Shown piece after piece: positions 1 through 10,653 of a stretch of 64,000 nucleotides of DNA. The stretch is from Zonotrichia leucophrys gambelii (taxonomy: Eukaryota > Chordata > Aves > Passeriformes > Passerellidae). A program made the position numbers and the translations under genes. The stretch's first letter is position 1; every line of letters starts with the position of its first letter. Location: positions 65,627,075-65,691,074 of the forward strand of contig NC_088172.1 in the NCBI RefSeq assembly GCF_028769735.1, written 5' to 3'. The notes beneath the pieces are model-generated. The model did no database searches. It saw only the letters and a program-made list of their open reading frames with translations, and was not told where the DNA came from.

Positions 1-2560
1 ACTCAAACATAACTAAGAAGTGTGTAGACTTGATGTATATCTCTTTCTTCCAGGACTGATTTCACCTTAGGAATATTAAGTGACTTGCTCAAGGAAAAAA
101 AATCAAGTGACATAGCTTTTCTTTATTGTTGTTCTAAAGAAAGGACTAAGAATCAGGGAGATCTATCACCAGAATATTTTCTCAATAAGAAGCACTTCTG
201 CACTTCATTAAGATGGAGAATTATCAATTGTGCCAGGGAAGCCATGTAAATGAGGCCTTGTAAGGAATAAAAAAAAAAAAAAGCACTGAGAGCATTTAAA
301 TATTTCAAAAATACTTTGGACTTTAACATTAGAGCTGGTTGAAAGACAAGTCTGGGGAGGTCTTAATAGAGACTTAGTAGCCATTTTGGAAATATATACA
401 TATACTACCTTAGCTCTAACAAACTATAATATGGATGACCAGGTTCTTTACAGACACTAGCACTATTCCAAAGAGGAGCATTTTGCCATTTTCTGTCTCT
501 CTAGACTGCTGGCACCATTAGTGAGATAATTCTATGAATATTAAAATCTGCTTTGTAGCTTCCTAACATAGCAAGTGTCATTAAGAGAAGGATAAGTGCA
601 TTGAAGGTTTCAGCCTATTTCGTATTCATTTGACAAAAAATATTGTAATTTAAGTCCTGACAAAATTTCTGCATGGATATTAAAGGTAAAAGACCAGAAG
701 AGTCCCTTCAGAAAGCTTAATAATTTTATTATTAAGCAGGAATTTAGAATAGTTTGAATATTCTGTCTAAGACAATCTTTAATTTGTGGATGTATTTATG
801 ATCTTCAAGAAGTTCCATGAAAAATCTGCTCAAATTACAGCTAGAAGGTTGTATCTTAATTGACTAAAAATCCTGAAAACTTAATCTCAAAATCTAAAAG
901 TCTGTCTGAGCTCCTTCTGGCTCCAGGGTTAGCAATAAAGGTTCTGGAATCACAATTAATGTCAAATCCTACTGAAAAGTTTGTACACTGTGGCCTGCAA
1001 TATAGAAGAGAAACTATTTTTTTAAACAATGAATTTAGAAGATCAGATGTTGATACAGAGAAAGACCAGGTACCTTGAGTAGAACAGTGCCAATTTTGCA
1101 TAGCTTCACTTCAGAATAAAAGATGAATTCAGAGAAAACTTCAAAATATTTTCCTAGTCAAGTCTGCTTAAACAGAAAATGTGCTACAGTGCCCAGCTAT
1201 ACACTCATTTATATGCTGTGTTAAACCATCCACGGAGTAATTGAGCCTATGTGTTCCCTGCATGTCATCTTTTGTTTGGCAGGGGAAAAAAATCTGGCTT
1301 TAAGGAATAGATTATGTTTAATCTTTTAAAGCGGGAATGTATCTGCTGTTTCAGAATCTGTGCATCAGCCCCTAAAAAATTAAAAGACTCCAATCCCAAC
1401 TCTGAAAAACCTTTTTTTCTTACGTATGTGAAGTGCTCAGAGCTAAAAACTTTTCATTATTTCAGCCATAGAGAAAGGCTTAATGACTGGCCACTAAAAC
1501 AGTTTCATGACTTCCAGCCATGTGAAAGAGCTAAGGAAGTCTGTGTCTGAACCTACCCCACTTCTGATTCACAAAAGCATTTTCCACATTCAGACTTGTA
1601 CCACATTTTGTGGTGTAGTTCCTTTTGCTGTTTCCAATTCCTATGCAAGAGGCATTCAAGGACACACAGTGTGGTTTTTTAAAATGTTTGGGTTTGTAGG
1701 TTTAAAAAAATGCCATTTGTAATAGAAGTTCTGTCCTCTCAATGCTGCAAAAATTTGGTCATGTCCACTGTAATTGTTTTTCCGAGCTTCCTATTTGTCT
1801 TGGATTGCAATAAGTCTCCAAATCACTGACAATGGCTAAAGCCACTGGTGATTTTAAATGTTACTTGTATTGTGTAGGTTTATACCAAGTTCTTGTATAA
1901 TAAGTATAATACCTACATGTATATTGCCCTGAAATATATTCTACTTCAGGTAACTGTGCATTTCACAAGTTTGGAGTCAGATGACAAATTTTGGACAAAT
2001 TTTGTCTGCGAGTTATGCACTGTGTGAGAGAAACCATGGATGAGACAATGGGCGTGGATCCCTCATTGTTCAGATCTGCTTTCACCACAAGCTTCAAGTC
2101 ACTGCCTGTCTGCCTGCTCACTTGTGTTTACCAGCACTTAAAGAACTAGAATAAAATGAAATACCTTAGGCTGCTTTGTTCATGCATAAATGTCACTTTC
2201 AGGGATTTAGAAACAATTAGTTCCTGCCAGGAAACCAAAGCCTGAAATCTAAATAAAACATGACTACTAACACACCTTTGCCAATAGAATCATCTGTTTG
2301 AATGCTATTTTGATTTCTAACTGTTTGCATTATCAATGTCTATGCTAGGGAGACTTTTAAACAATGGTACAGAATTGCCTGTGGCAGAGGAGTGCAAGAC
2401 TCTTTAAATGAGCTGTATGATCAACAGCCTTATTAGGACTACCAGAAGCTGGGAAGTTCATCTTTCATAGCCAGTAAGTAAAAATGTGTGTAATTGAGGT
2501 TGCTTTGAGAATTCCTTGTAAGAAAGATTTGCATATGGTACAGCTGCCCAGAATATGGGA
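1..2560. other. AT-rich non-coding DNA, no gene seen
   Basis: Open frames here are under 85 codons, overlap on opposite strands, and lack recognisable motifs. The only local structure noted is an imperfect inverted repeat at 1874-1916, where GTAGGT-T-TATAC pairs with GTATA-AT-ACCTAC. Short A runs occur near 270. Nothing else is supported. Confidence 0.6.
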
Positions 2561-2696
2561 ATCCCTATAGAAAGGCTAACGTGCTTGGCTGTCTGTTACA
2601 CAGAAACAAAGCAAAGCAAAACAAACAAAGAAGGAAAAAACAAAGCCTTTTTGGCAGGGGGGTAAATGACTAATCGAGTAAAAATCCTGCAGCTGG

Positions 2697-2940
2697 ATAG
2701 CACTGTAGCTGAGACAGTTAATTACATACAAGGAGATGTCAGGATACAGCTCAGACAGCGAGAGGGAATGGAGCAGAGCTTTGGTCACGGCAGCCAGCCG
2801 TCTCTCAGCTGGGAAGCGCTGAGCTTGCACGCACAGCCTGGATGCATGGCCTGGCCAGGGTTATCCAGCCTGGGTACATGTCCTGGCCAGGGGAATCAGC
2901 CTGCGGCATGCCGGCATGGAGGCTGGACCCATCTGTGAAT
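2697..2940. repeat. GC-rich patch with imperfect 32-bp tandem duplication
   Basis: This patch is clearly richer in GC than its surroundings and abuts the solo LTR at 3003. Positions 2844-2872 and 2876-2903 are imperfect copies of one unit; both contain CTGGCCAGGG followed by an ATC-AGCCTG block. I do not recognise a repeat family. It could be a degenerate LTR or LINE fragment, or a small CpG-rich element. The open frames across it on both strands have no recognisable domain. Confidence 0.4.
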
Positions 2941-2996
2941 GCAGATGTGGCTGTTTAGAGATCTGAAAATTCCCAAGAAAAGAGGTTGAATATGGC

Positions 2997-3002
2997 ATTT
3001 GG
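2997..3002. repeat. Target-site duplication, left copy (ATTTGG)
   Basis: ATTTGG sits immediately before the terminal TG of the LTR and is repeated exactly at 4297-4302, immediately after its terminal CA. A 6-bp duplication is the length typical of class II (beta/ERVK-type) retroviral integration. Confidence 0.85.
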
Positions 3003-3195
3003 TGCAGAAGGGGGCATATGTGGCCCGAAGTTTAGAGTCCGACTAGCTGAGGGCGAAAGGCCGACGCCCCTCTGCAATTCCTGGCCAGCACCCTTCGGCG
3101 TCTGATGGCCTCGGGCTGTGCTGGCTGCGGACTGGCGTACACCGCTGGTATAGGAGAGGAACGGAGCTGACCATTTCCCGGGGGTTAAACATCGG

Positions 3196-3201
3196 TTTAT
3201 T
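3196..3201 (-). promoter_or_regulatory. LTR polyadenylation signal AATAAA
   Basis: Plus-strand TTTATT reads AATAAA on the minus strand, about 75 bp downstream of the TATA-like element. This spacing fits a compact R region in the solo LTR. Confidence 0.65.
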
Positions 3202-3273
3202 GAAGGTGTTGCGGAATCCAAACGCCAGGAAACCAACCGGGAAAAAGTTTTTTTTTCATAGGGGGTGAAAACA

Positions 3274-3285
3274 GGATTATAAAGG
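3274..3285 (-). promoter_or_regulatory. LTR TATA-like box
   Basis: Minus strand reads CCTTTATAATCC. It lies about 25-30 bp downstream of an inverted CCAAT (plus 3307-3311) and upstream of the AATAAA at 3196-3201, consistent with the U3 promoter of an LTR transcribed leftwards. Activity cannot be judged from sequence. Confidence 0.55.
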
Positions 3286-4296
3286 AGGGGGGTGGGTACA
3301 GGCGGAACCAATCGGGAAAGGTGAGGGGATGAACTTCACAGAACTGATACTCCATGGAGACCAATAATCAAAAGGTAAAGGAGGTGTCCTGGGACCCCAG
3401 CCAACCACCATCTCCAGAGAGGAGAAGGTTCTCGAAACCTGGGAGGAGGAAGGGAGTGTGTACTGGTTTAGGGCAAATTTGTTAAAGAATCTGCAAAGGA
3501 GGGCCCCTCCAGAAAGCGAAACCCACACGGCCCCTCCCCCCAACCGGTTCGGGAAAAAATTCCTCGGAGAGAGGTGGAAAGAACCTGTTTATTTGACTGG
3601 CCCCGCACCTCCCAGCACACAAAATGAACAATACCCGATGACACCGCTCTGAGAAAGATGACAAAATCAGAAAGTCTCTTTCAGGGGTGGTTGCTCTGTT
3701 CTCAGTCCCTCCGGCGCTGGGCCAGCCGCTGCAGCCGAACCCTTGGTGTTCCCGGGTCCCAGTCCGGAGCAGGTTCGAGATGGTCACAGGAACAGGAGAG
3801 GAGAAACAGTCCAGGAAGCAATGTGGACTGTTTAGCTAGAACTAGCTAATAAGCAGAGGCAGAAAGCAGAGCAGAAGCAAGAGCAGAAAAAGAGAGCAAG
3901 CAAAAGCAGCAAGCCCAAAGCTGGAAGTAAAAAAAACCAGCTCTGTCTACTGCTTGTCTCTGTGTCCTGATAAGAGAAACCCAAACAAAACTTCCACTCT
4001 TCAGTGCCGGTCTTAAAGGCACAGAACAGATGAATGGGGATATACAAGCATCATAACGTCACCCCAGGACAGAGTGATTGACTGGACAGGGAGGAAACAA
4101 CTTTCACTTATAAGGGAAACCAGGGGAGGAGCAATTACATATCGGCAACTATGAATAGCGGTTACTATAGCAACTTAGCTGACAGGCTAGCAGTGGCGGG
4201 AAAAACTGGGGGAACGAAACCATTTTACACATAATAGGGGAGAACACTACATAAATTGGGGGAATAACACAAGAAACTTAACAACACACTACCACA

Positions 4297-4302
4297 ATTT
4301 GG
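4297..4302. repeat. Target-site duplication, right copy (ATTTGG)
   Basis: Exact copy of 2997-3002, directly after the LTR's terminal CA. Confidence 0.85.
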
Positions 4303-4649
4303 AATTACAGCTAGCTCTGATTTTAGGCATTCTAAGATGAAAACAACTATCAGATAGTCAATACTAAGTGATTAAAAGCACAGAACTGAAAAACTGAGCT
4401 CTTGCTCTAAGTAGCAAAGAAGACATGTGCCTCCATTGCAATACAGCAGGATTAAGATCAAGAAAGATCTGAGTAAACCATTCTGGTCTATGCTCAGTGA
4501 GAGTGGGATTCAGCTCCAGCTTTATTCAGGCTTCTGTATATGAACTAAAGTCTGAGCACTCACTGACAGGCCAGTCAATAAAATTAATGAAACCCATATT
4601 GAATAATTAACTTGACCCTATGGCAGATACTTGGCAATAGTTAATAGAG

Positions 4650-4985
4650 TAACTTTCCAGACTTCATCAACATCCATAGATCTGCTTGTACATGGGGATT
4701 TCACACCCCAAGGCACCCCACCTATTCACCAGGAGGGCATTAATCCTCTGCAGGTCCTGTAACACATTTGCCAGATCTGTGTGGATCCCTTGGGTCCACA
4801 TCTCCAATGACTGTATTCCTCAGCACATCTCCAATGAAGAAGCCTGTGAAGGGGCATCAGAATAAAGCCTTCTTTGTTATATAGACTAAACCACTACTGA
4901 CTGTACTACCTAAGCTCCAGCAAGGAGCAGAACATGCCTTTAAGTAGTTGCAGCAGCTGTTAGACAGCTACTGACTGGAACATTC
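4650..4985 (+). mobile_element. Possible degenerate LTR remnant
   Basis: The segment contains AATAAAG at about 4861, then a pyrimidine-rich TTCTTTGTTATATAG stretch and a final CAGCTACTGACTGGAACA block. This arrangement resembles the R-U5 part of an avian retroviral LTR read on the plus strand. I could not find a convincing 5' TG end or target duplication. It may be a truncated LTR, or unrelated sequence with a chance AATAAA. Confidence 0.3.
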
Positions 4986-6288
4986 TGGTACTCTGTGCTT
5001 GGATCCCAAATGGTTTGATTGCCACTATCTCACTTCAGAAAGCATTGCACTAACGGCATGCATTAGGAAAGTGATTAAGTTAGAGCTAAATATTAAATAC
5101 TGTGATTCATTCATGCTCCTGAGGCCCAGCAGACTCTTTCCTGAATGGATTTGTTTCTGTACTTTACTGAAACACATTTTAATATTCTCACTGTGTTTTC
5201 TCCTTCCTCAAGGAAATGAGAAGTTCATCCCTTATGAAGCATATTAGGTCATTGTCTCCTCCCTTCCCTTAAATCCACTTGTTGATTTCAAGATAGATAA
5301 AAATATTTATTAGCACAAAGCAAAGCTACAATGAGGAACATAGCACAAGAATATGGCTAGGCATTTTAACCTTTACCAAACACTGTACATTTGTTATGAG
5401 GCAGACTAAATATGTTTGCTTCTTCTTCTTCTTGTCCTAGCATTTGGCAGAAAACATGGGACACGGCAGCAGCAAGAATGAACTGTGGTGCAGTATGGCT
5501 GGAACAGGTCTCATTAAAGGAAAGGAAAGGAAAGGTCCAGCTGCCAGTCCTATCAAGCCAGCCACTGAGGTTTGGTCTTTATTTACTTAACCACAGCCCT
5601 GCATTTGAGTTTCATAGTCAAAAGTCCCTTATGGAACCGCAATGCCTGCCAAAGACAATAAGGATTTGATTTCCTTTTACCTGTGTACTTTTGCACCTCT
5701 TAAACATAAAATCTCTCCTCCTCATACACTTGTTTGCCATACATTCCCAGCTTGGATACTACTACTCTTGGCCTTGTCTTTGTCCAGTTTGTGTTTGCAT
5801 TTTAAATGATACTGAAAATATGTGTCTTAGGGATCCTATAATGGGTAAAGCAACAGGACATACAGAGATTCCTCCTGAACTAATAAAAACCAAAGCTAAG
5901 ATTTCCAGATGAAAAATAATAGCATGGTGCTGATTTGCCAGTTTGTGGCTGGCACCTAATGGAGGTTTTACTAGAGATATCAAGGTCTCTCATCCATTCT
6001 TGTTTAGAAACTTGTGAGTAAGTGGTCTGAAACCCCCTATCAGAGATTATTTTGATTGAAGTGCTTCAATTATGTTTGCAATGCTTTTAGTATATTTGCC
6101 AAAAAAGCCTTTTAAATTTGGCAATAAAGACACAGAGTTAAATCCTGTTGCCACTGGAGCTAACATCAACCTCTTCTTGACTTTCCCTAGAGCTCAAATT
6201 TTGCTCATAACTAGTATCTTTTTTCCTATCTTGCTAATAAAAGTGATAACCCATTAATGACTCCAATGGTGTTTTTTCCCATCTCCAG
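4986..6288. other. Non-coding DNA, short (AAAGG)n run
   Basis: Mostly featureless. A short tandem (AAAGG) run occurs at 5516-5535. A pyrimidine tract ending in TAG near 5440 is followed by a short open segment whose frame would end in phase with the exon candidate at 6289, but the donor there (CAG before GTCTCA) is weak, so it is not called as an exon. Confidence 0.5.
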
Positions 6289-6458
6289 AGCAGAGCATGT
6301 TCGTACTGGGAGGAGCCATTCTGGGAACTGTTTTCCCTTCTCTCTGGAATGAGGACTTGGAATGCTCACGTGCTACCATCAGTCTGGTGAAGCCCTTATA
6401 TGTGGTCCAGGTCCAGGCTGTGCGTTGGATAAGGGGAAAAGACATGCCAGAAAGAGGA
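6289..6458 (+). CDS. Candidate coding exon A (unrecognised, partial gene model)
   Basis: The segment is bounded by a pyrimidine-rich acceptor (GTTTTTTCCCATCTCCAG, AG at 6287-6288) and a strong donor (GGA before GTAAGT at 6459). One frame is open throughout, 56 codons from 6291. An ATG at 6297 begins MFVLGGAILGTVFPSLW, a hydrophobic stretch that could be a signal peptide or membrane anchor. Either the exon is internal and preceded by an unseen exon, or translation starts at 6297. It ends in phase 0, matching the downstream open segment at 6601. The other two frames contain stops. I do not recognise the protein family. Chance is a real alternative for so short an exon; the support is the splice-site quality, the shared phase and the polyadenylation signal downstream. 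Confidence 0.3.
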
Positions 6459-6600
6459 GTAAGTGGGCCTGGTTAGGGTTAGGGTTGGGGTTAGGCCACA
6501 TCTGATACGGTTTCCTCTTCATAAAAATCAGTGTGAAAAAGCTACATACATACCTGTCCTGAACAACCAGATGATACTTTTATTCCTCTTTCTGCTCTAG
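6459..6600 (+). other. Candidate 142-bp intron
   Basis: It starts GTAAGTGGG and ends in a polypyrimidine tract (TATTCCTCTTTCTGCTCTAG). The G-rich run near its 5' end is the telomere-like array at 6471-6495; GGG triplets near donors are known to favour splicing of short introns. It stands or falls with the flanking exon candidates. Confidence 0.3.
6471..6495 (+). repeat. Short interstitial telomere-like repeat (TTAGGG)n
   Basis: Reads GGTTAGGGTTAGGGTT followed by GGGGTTAGG: about four vertebrate telomere units, one altered to TTGGGG. Such short interstitial arrays are usually attributed to repair events or chance expansion and are too short to imply a chromosome-fusion point. Confidence 0.75.
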
Positions 6601-6897
6601 TGTTTAGCACTCGTTGCCTTGTTTCTTATGTGGGAAACCTCCACTGCAAACTTTGGCAATATTATGGACCTTTCTTCTGCCATGCACTGTGCAAGCAGCT
6701 GGCAAGCAAGTCCAAATCTCCTGTCTGCTGGCTTATATCCCACAGCTGCAGGAAGTCTCAAATTTTTTACACAGAAAGAATTTCTGACTCCGAAATTATT
6801 TCCAGGAGCACTCCAGTATGGGAACTGTCTAAAGGAAAGAAAACAGCAGGAACAGTTAAAAGAACAGCACTGCATATGGTCACAGTCTACGTTCTAA
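6601..6897 (+). CDS. Candidate terminal coding exon B (unrecognised)
   Basis: Directly after the acceptor at 6599-6600, the frame continuing from exon A stays open for 98 codons to TAA at 6895-6897. AATAAA follows at 6904-6909, only 7 nt after the stop, so the 3' UTR would be very short. The product would start with a hydrophobic run (CLALVALFLMW), carry several cysteines, and end in a basic, glutamine-rich, possibly helical tail (KERKQQEQLKEQHC) before the C-terminus. Joined to exon A it would give about 152-154 residues. A second plus frame and a minus frame are also open across most of the segment, so the coding frame is not certain. No known domain is recognised. Confidence 0.3.
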   Translation, partial: CLALVALFLMWETSTANFGNIMDLSSAMHCASSWQASPNLLSAGLYPTAAGSLKFFTQKEFLTPKLFPGALQYGNCLKERKQQEQLKEQHCIWSQSTF

Positions 6898-6903
6898 GTC
6901 AAA

Positions 6904-6909
6904 AATAAA
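6904..6909 (+). promoter_or_regulatory. Polyadenylation signal AATAAA after candidate exon B
   Basis: Canonical hexamer 7 nt beyond the TAA of the candidate terminal exon. AATAAA is common by chance in AT-rich DNA; its value here is only its position. Confidence 0.35.
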
Positions 6910-7161
6910 TTCTTCTACAGTGCCAGATATAGTAATTCTGAGGGGAGAATTTTTTTTTTAAATTCACATTTATTACCAGCATTATCTCTGGTAAGAAGAG
7001 TATCTGAAAGGCTCAGCTATGTCCTGTATATGAAAAAAGCAGACAGCTGCTCATGGTGTCACTTTCCTGGGTATTCGCAGGAGAAAAGTGGGCTAGAAGT
7101 GCATGATTATGTTCATGTAATGTTATCTACTTATACTAACAATCTAATTATTATTTTGCAG

Positions 7162-7195
7162 GGAAGATGATCCTTTTGATGATGATCCATTTTAG
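7162..7195 (+). CDS. Candidate short terminal exon with acidic C-terminus
   Basis: A good acceptor (CTAATTATTATTTTGCAG) is followed by a frame that needs two bases from an upstream exon. It then encodes EDDPFDDDPF before TAG at 7193-7195. Paired DPF motifs in an acidic tail are known as binding sites for the AP-2 adaptor ear in endocytic proteins, which makes this tail look meaningful, but I cannot assign it to a protein. The exon is so short that chance is likely. No upstream exon in this window is an evident partner: candidate exon A ends in phase 0, which does not fit. Confidence 0.2.
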
Positions 7196-10100
7196 AACCT
7201 GCATTCAAATTTTAGCAACTAATCTGCAGCTATCACTACTAACTCACCTTACTGCTGCATATGGGCCCTTCATAGGAATGATGTTGAGATTACTCCTCTG
7301 AAACATTACTCATGAGCATCAGAGGCACAGCAACAACCTCCAGGGTGAATAATTTTTTTTTTTATACTTAACAGTCAATTTTTCCCAAGGTTTGTTTTTC
7401 TTTAAGTTCAGTATGTCCCCTACTTTCTTGCTATTCACACACTTTCAATCCAAAGAGTCAGCAATGATATCTGACATTCTTGTGCAGTCAGAGGAGACTG
7501 CTTTATCTATCATGTTCAGCACTGAATTTTTAACACAGGTGTGTCACAAAGCCTTAAGAGGAAAGAAAGGGACATTAAGAGGCAAAGCACAGCTCTGAGA
7601 GTATGGAAATAATTTTTCCTACTAATTTTCCTTTCATTATGTTTCATGTCAAAAAGCTAAAAAATGTGGTAAGAAGAAAAAACACAAACCAAAATCCAAA
7701 TGCTATCTGTCCCAATCAAACAAGTTGCCGAACAAATAGAAATTAATTTCAAAATATTCCATACTATGCACTCTCCAATATCCAAAAATAATACTTTACC
7801 TCATGTTTCCATTACTTCCCTTTGCAACTCAGAACTTTGCTTGGCAACACACCTCTTTCTATTGTTCCTGTCATAACATTTATCAAATTACTGTATTGCA
7901 GCCACTGCAGTCACTCCTGTGTTTGAGCCTCATGTAGACAAACCTCTCTAAGATTTCAACAGTCTTACATGGGCAGTGCTCACAAGAGCTGTGCTGCCAT
8001 AGATGCCAGCTTGGGAATGCCTACCAAGCATCCAGAATTTCCTGGGCATGTTTTTTTTTTTTTCACCTTGATTATTTTTTAGAAGGGCAGACTCTTTTGT
8101 CAGACTTGTCATCTGCAGACCCCAGGCATTCTCTCTGTCATACATCCCAAGATTCCAAACTGCTGCGTGCTGTGTTTGGATTGCCATGTGCAGCCAGCCC
8201 AGCTCTGTGCAACTGCACAGGTTCTGGGAAGTGCTGGCTGAACCCCCTGAACGTCTCCATCTCATGTGGGCTGCACATGCAGAGGAAGTTAAATGCCTCC
8301 TGTGCACGTCAAATTTATTACTTGTGCTCAGAAAAAAATGCAGAGCAGGTCTGATTCTCATGGATGGGCTGTTTCCTTTGTTCACTCACATCATACTGCA
8401 TACAGGATAATATACTTCCCTAAAATGACATGGCCTTGGACTAACATAGAAGACAGAGGCACAGGCACAATTCACTGGACAAATGGCAATTCACTGGACT
8501 GGGCAATTGCCTCTTTTCTGACAGCAAAGACAGAGCTGGGGGAGGACACGTGGAGTCCAAGCTGCCAGCGCCTGGCACAGCAGGCAGTTCAGGCAGTGAG
8601 CCCACAGGGTGACTTGGGGCAGCTGCATGGCCAGTGCGCTTCAGGGAACCCACCCAGAGCTCCAGGGGAGCTTCTGCAAAAGCTCTGGCTATGAAAAGCC
8701 GCTATGTGGCTATGTGGCTATTTCTGGAGTGAAGAGCAAAGCTGGAGAGAAGGATTCATGATGAGAAGATATACTAGGTTAGAAAAGGGCTTTTATGCCC
8801 CCAAACATTTGATTTTAACCTGATTTCATCTGGCAGTTTTGTTACATGAACTCTGCAAGAAAGGTGGGATGTTCTTCATAGAGTTTTGGACTCAGATTCT
8901 TGTCCAAGAAACATAGATCATGAATCAAGACTTATAAGCATTACCGTGTGCAGATTTCCGTGTAGGCAATCCAAAGCTGTATCCAAAACCTGCCCAGGTA
9001 GTGAGGCAGATAGCTAATAGTTTGCCCAAGGCTTGTCCTCTGCTTTCACTTTTGTCAGCACCTGAGGTATATTTGAAGTTCCTTCTTCAGTCAGTGGGAG
9101 GAGAGAGACTGAAAAAGACAGCAAATCAGCTCTTGGCTGTCCTTACCTGTACCTCACAATAGATTATAGAGGGAGTGAGAAGAAATGCTTAAGTTAGCTT
9201 TGGTATCTGAACCATGGCTCTTGGTAGCTGAAGTCAGATGGGAAGAACATTTTAATGATCTGCCATATATTAACTGTAATTAGGCAATTAAGCACAGTTC
9301 AAACACACACTTCCTCTGTCCTTCCCCAGTGGGACAGGAGAAATTTAGGAAGAGCAAAACTAAGAAAGCTCATGGTTTGAGATGGAGATAGGTAGTTAAG
9401 TAAGCAAAGGAAAGAGGAAGAAGAAATAAAAAAAAAACAAATAATGGAAAGGCAAATAATTTATCACCTTCCCCAAGTAGGTTAATGCCCAGCCAGTCTA
9501 TAAGAAATGGCTACCATGCCAAAATCCCCCCACTTTGTTTTATTACTGAGCATGATGTTATATGGCATGAAATATCCCTTCTGTCAGTTACTATCATCTG
9601 TCCTGGTTCTATCACCTCTCAGCTTCTTGTGCATCCCAAATTTACTCACTGAGGTGAAGAGTTAGAAAGACTAACTCTAATGTTGTGCAAGAACTATTCA
9701 GCAAATGCTCCTCTAATATCATCTCGATTTTAGTCACAAATTCAAAGCACAGCATATTACAGGTTGCTACAGAGAAAATTAACTCCATCCCAGACAGATC
9801 CAACACAGGATTCCATCGAGAGAACCTCTGTCTATGGTGAATTGTGAGTATGATACAGTCAAAAGTCAATGTACAGATGTGTTTCAGATATAAATGGTGT
9901 TCTTACAGTACCTGAAATCCTTACTCCAAAAATTACAACACAGGAAGGAAGTAAACAGGGAATAAATTTTAAAAAAACATATAAAATGTGTGAATACATT
10001 CCACTGCTCAAGGAAAATATGTTTACTCTTCCTGGTGATCATGAACTTTATTGTAGTAGCCTTATTACTTTTCAATCCTGGCAAAGCTGAGCCACTTCTA

Positions 10101-10653
10101 GGCAAGCACATCCAGTTCCTCCATAAATAGTGCTTTGGGATAATATTAGTGTTAAGGTAGTGACAGCTGATAAAAAGATCACAAAAAGTTCCTTTAGTCC
10201 TGACTACATTGTGGATTTACAGGGATTATATGAAAATGAACAAAGGACAAAAGCGTAGACATGTTTGCATGTGTATATCTCTGTACATAAGCTGAGCTAG
10301 GCCCCTCTTCTTCACTAAGTCTCTAGTAAAAATGGAATTGAGGAAGGGGAAGAATGGTCAGAGGAGAGTGGATGATTGGAGAGTGGATGACATGATTAAA
10401 GGGACTTTCTTTTTCACAAAGTCTGTACATATCGTCCTGTTCCCTAGCAGTGCAAGGGAAAATGCAGTTTAGGCTACTGTGTATTCATTTGAAATCCGTA
10501 GGATGCATGAAGAGAAAAACTTCAACTGCAACACAGGGGATGAAGCAAAAAAAGGGAAGACGGCTTTATTAATATTATTTAGAAACAAATATAACCCTGT
10601 AGAATCAAGTTGCTTTAATTACTTCTTTTTTGATTATCATGCAGGTGAGGTAC
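7196..10653. other. Non-coding DNA, no gene seen
   Basis: Long open frames at 7948-8385 (minus) and 8293-8694 (plus) overlap each other, lie in a slightly GC-richer patch (8100-8700) and show no recognisable motif. A 2.5-copy GCTATGTG repeat lies at 8701-8720. Two copies of GAGAGTGGATGA-like sequence lie around 10363-10390. Nothing else is supported. Confidence 0.55.

Larger units (their letters stand above)
3003..4296 (-). mobile_element. Solo LTR of a class II (ERVK-like) endogenous retrovirus, antisense
   Basis: The element is 1294 bp. On the plus strand it begins TGCAGAAG and ends CTACCACA, so it has the TG...CA ends of a retroviral LTR, and it is flanked by identical 6-bp copies of ATTTGG. 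Read on the minus strand it carries an inverted CCAAT box (plus 3307-3311), a TATA-like TTATAA (3277-3282) and an AATAAA signal (3196-3201), in the order expected for U3-R-U5. There is no internal gag, pol or env and no second LTR, so the simplest reading is a solo LTR left by recombination between the two LTRs of a provirus. Composition is far more GC-rich than its surroundings, and a purine-rich AGCAGA-like segment lies at about 3840-3935. The perfect duplication suggests a fairly recent insertion. The class comes from duplication length and signal layout; the exact family is not established. Small open frames within it are not genes. Confidence 0.85.

Noticed and set aside
7948..8385. 145-codon minus open frame overlapping plus frames at 8097-8694
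   Set aside because: Overlapping frames on both strands in a slightly GC-rich patch, with no motif or supporting splice signals.
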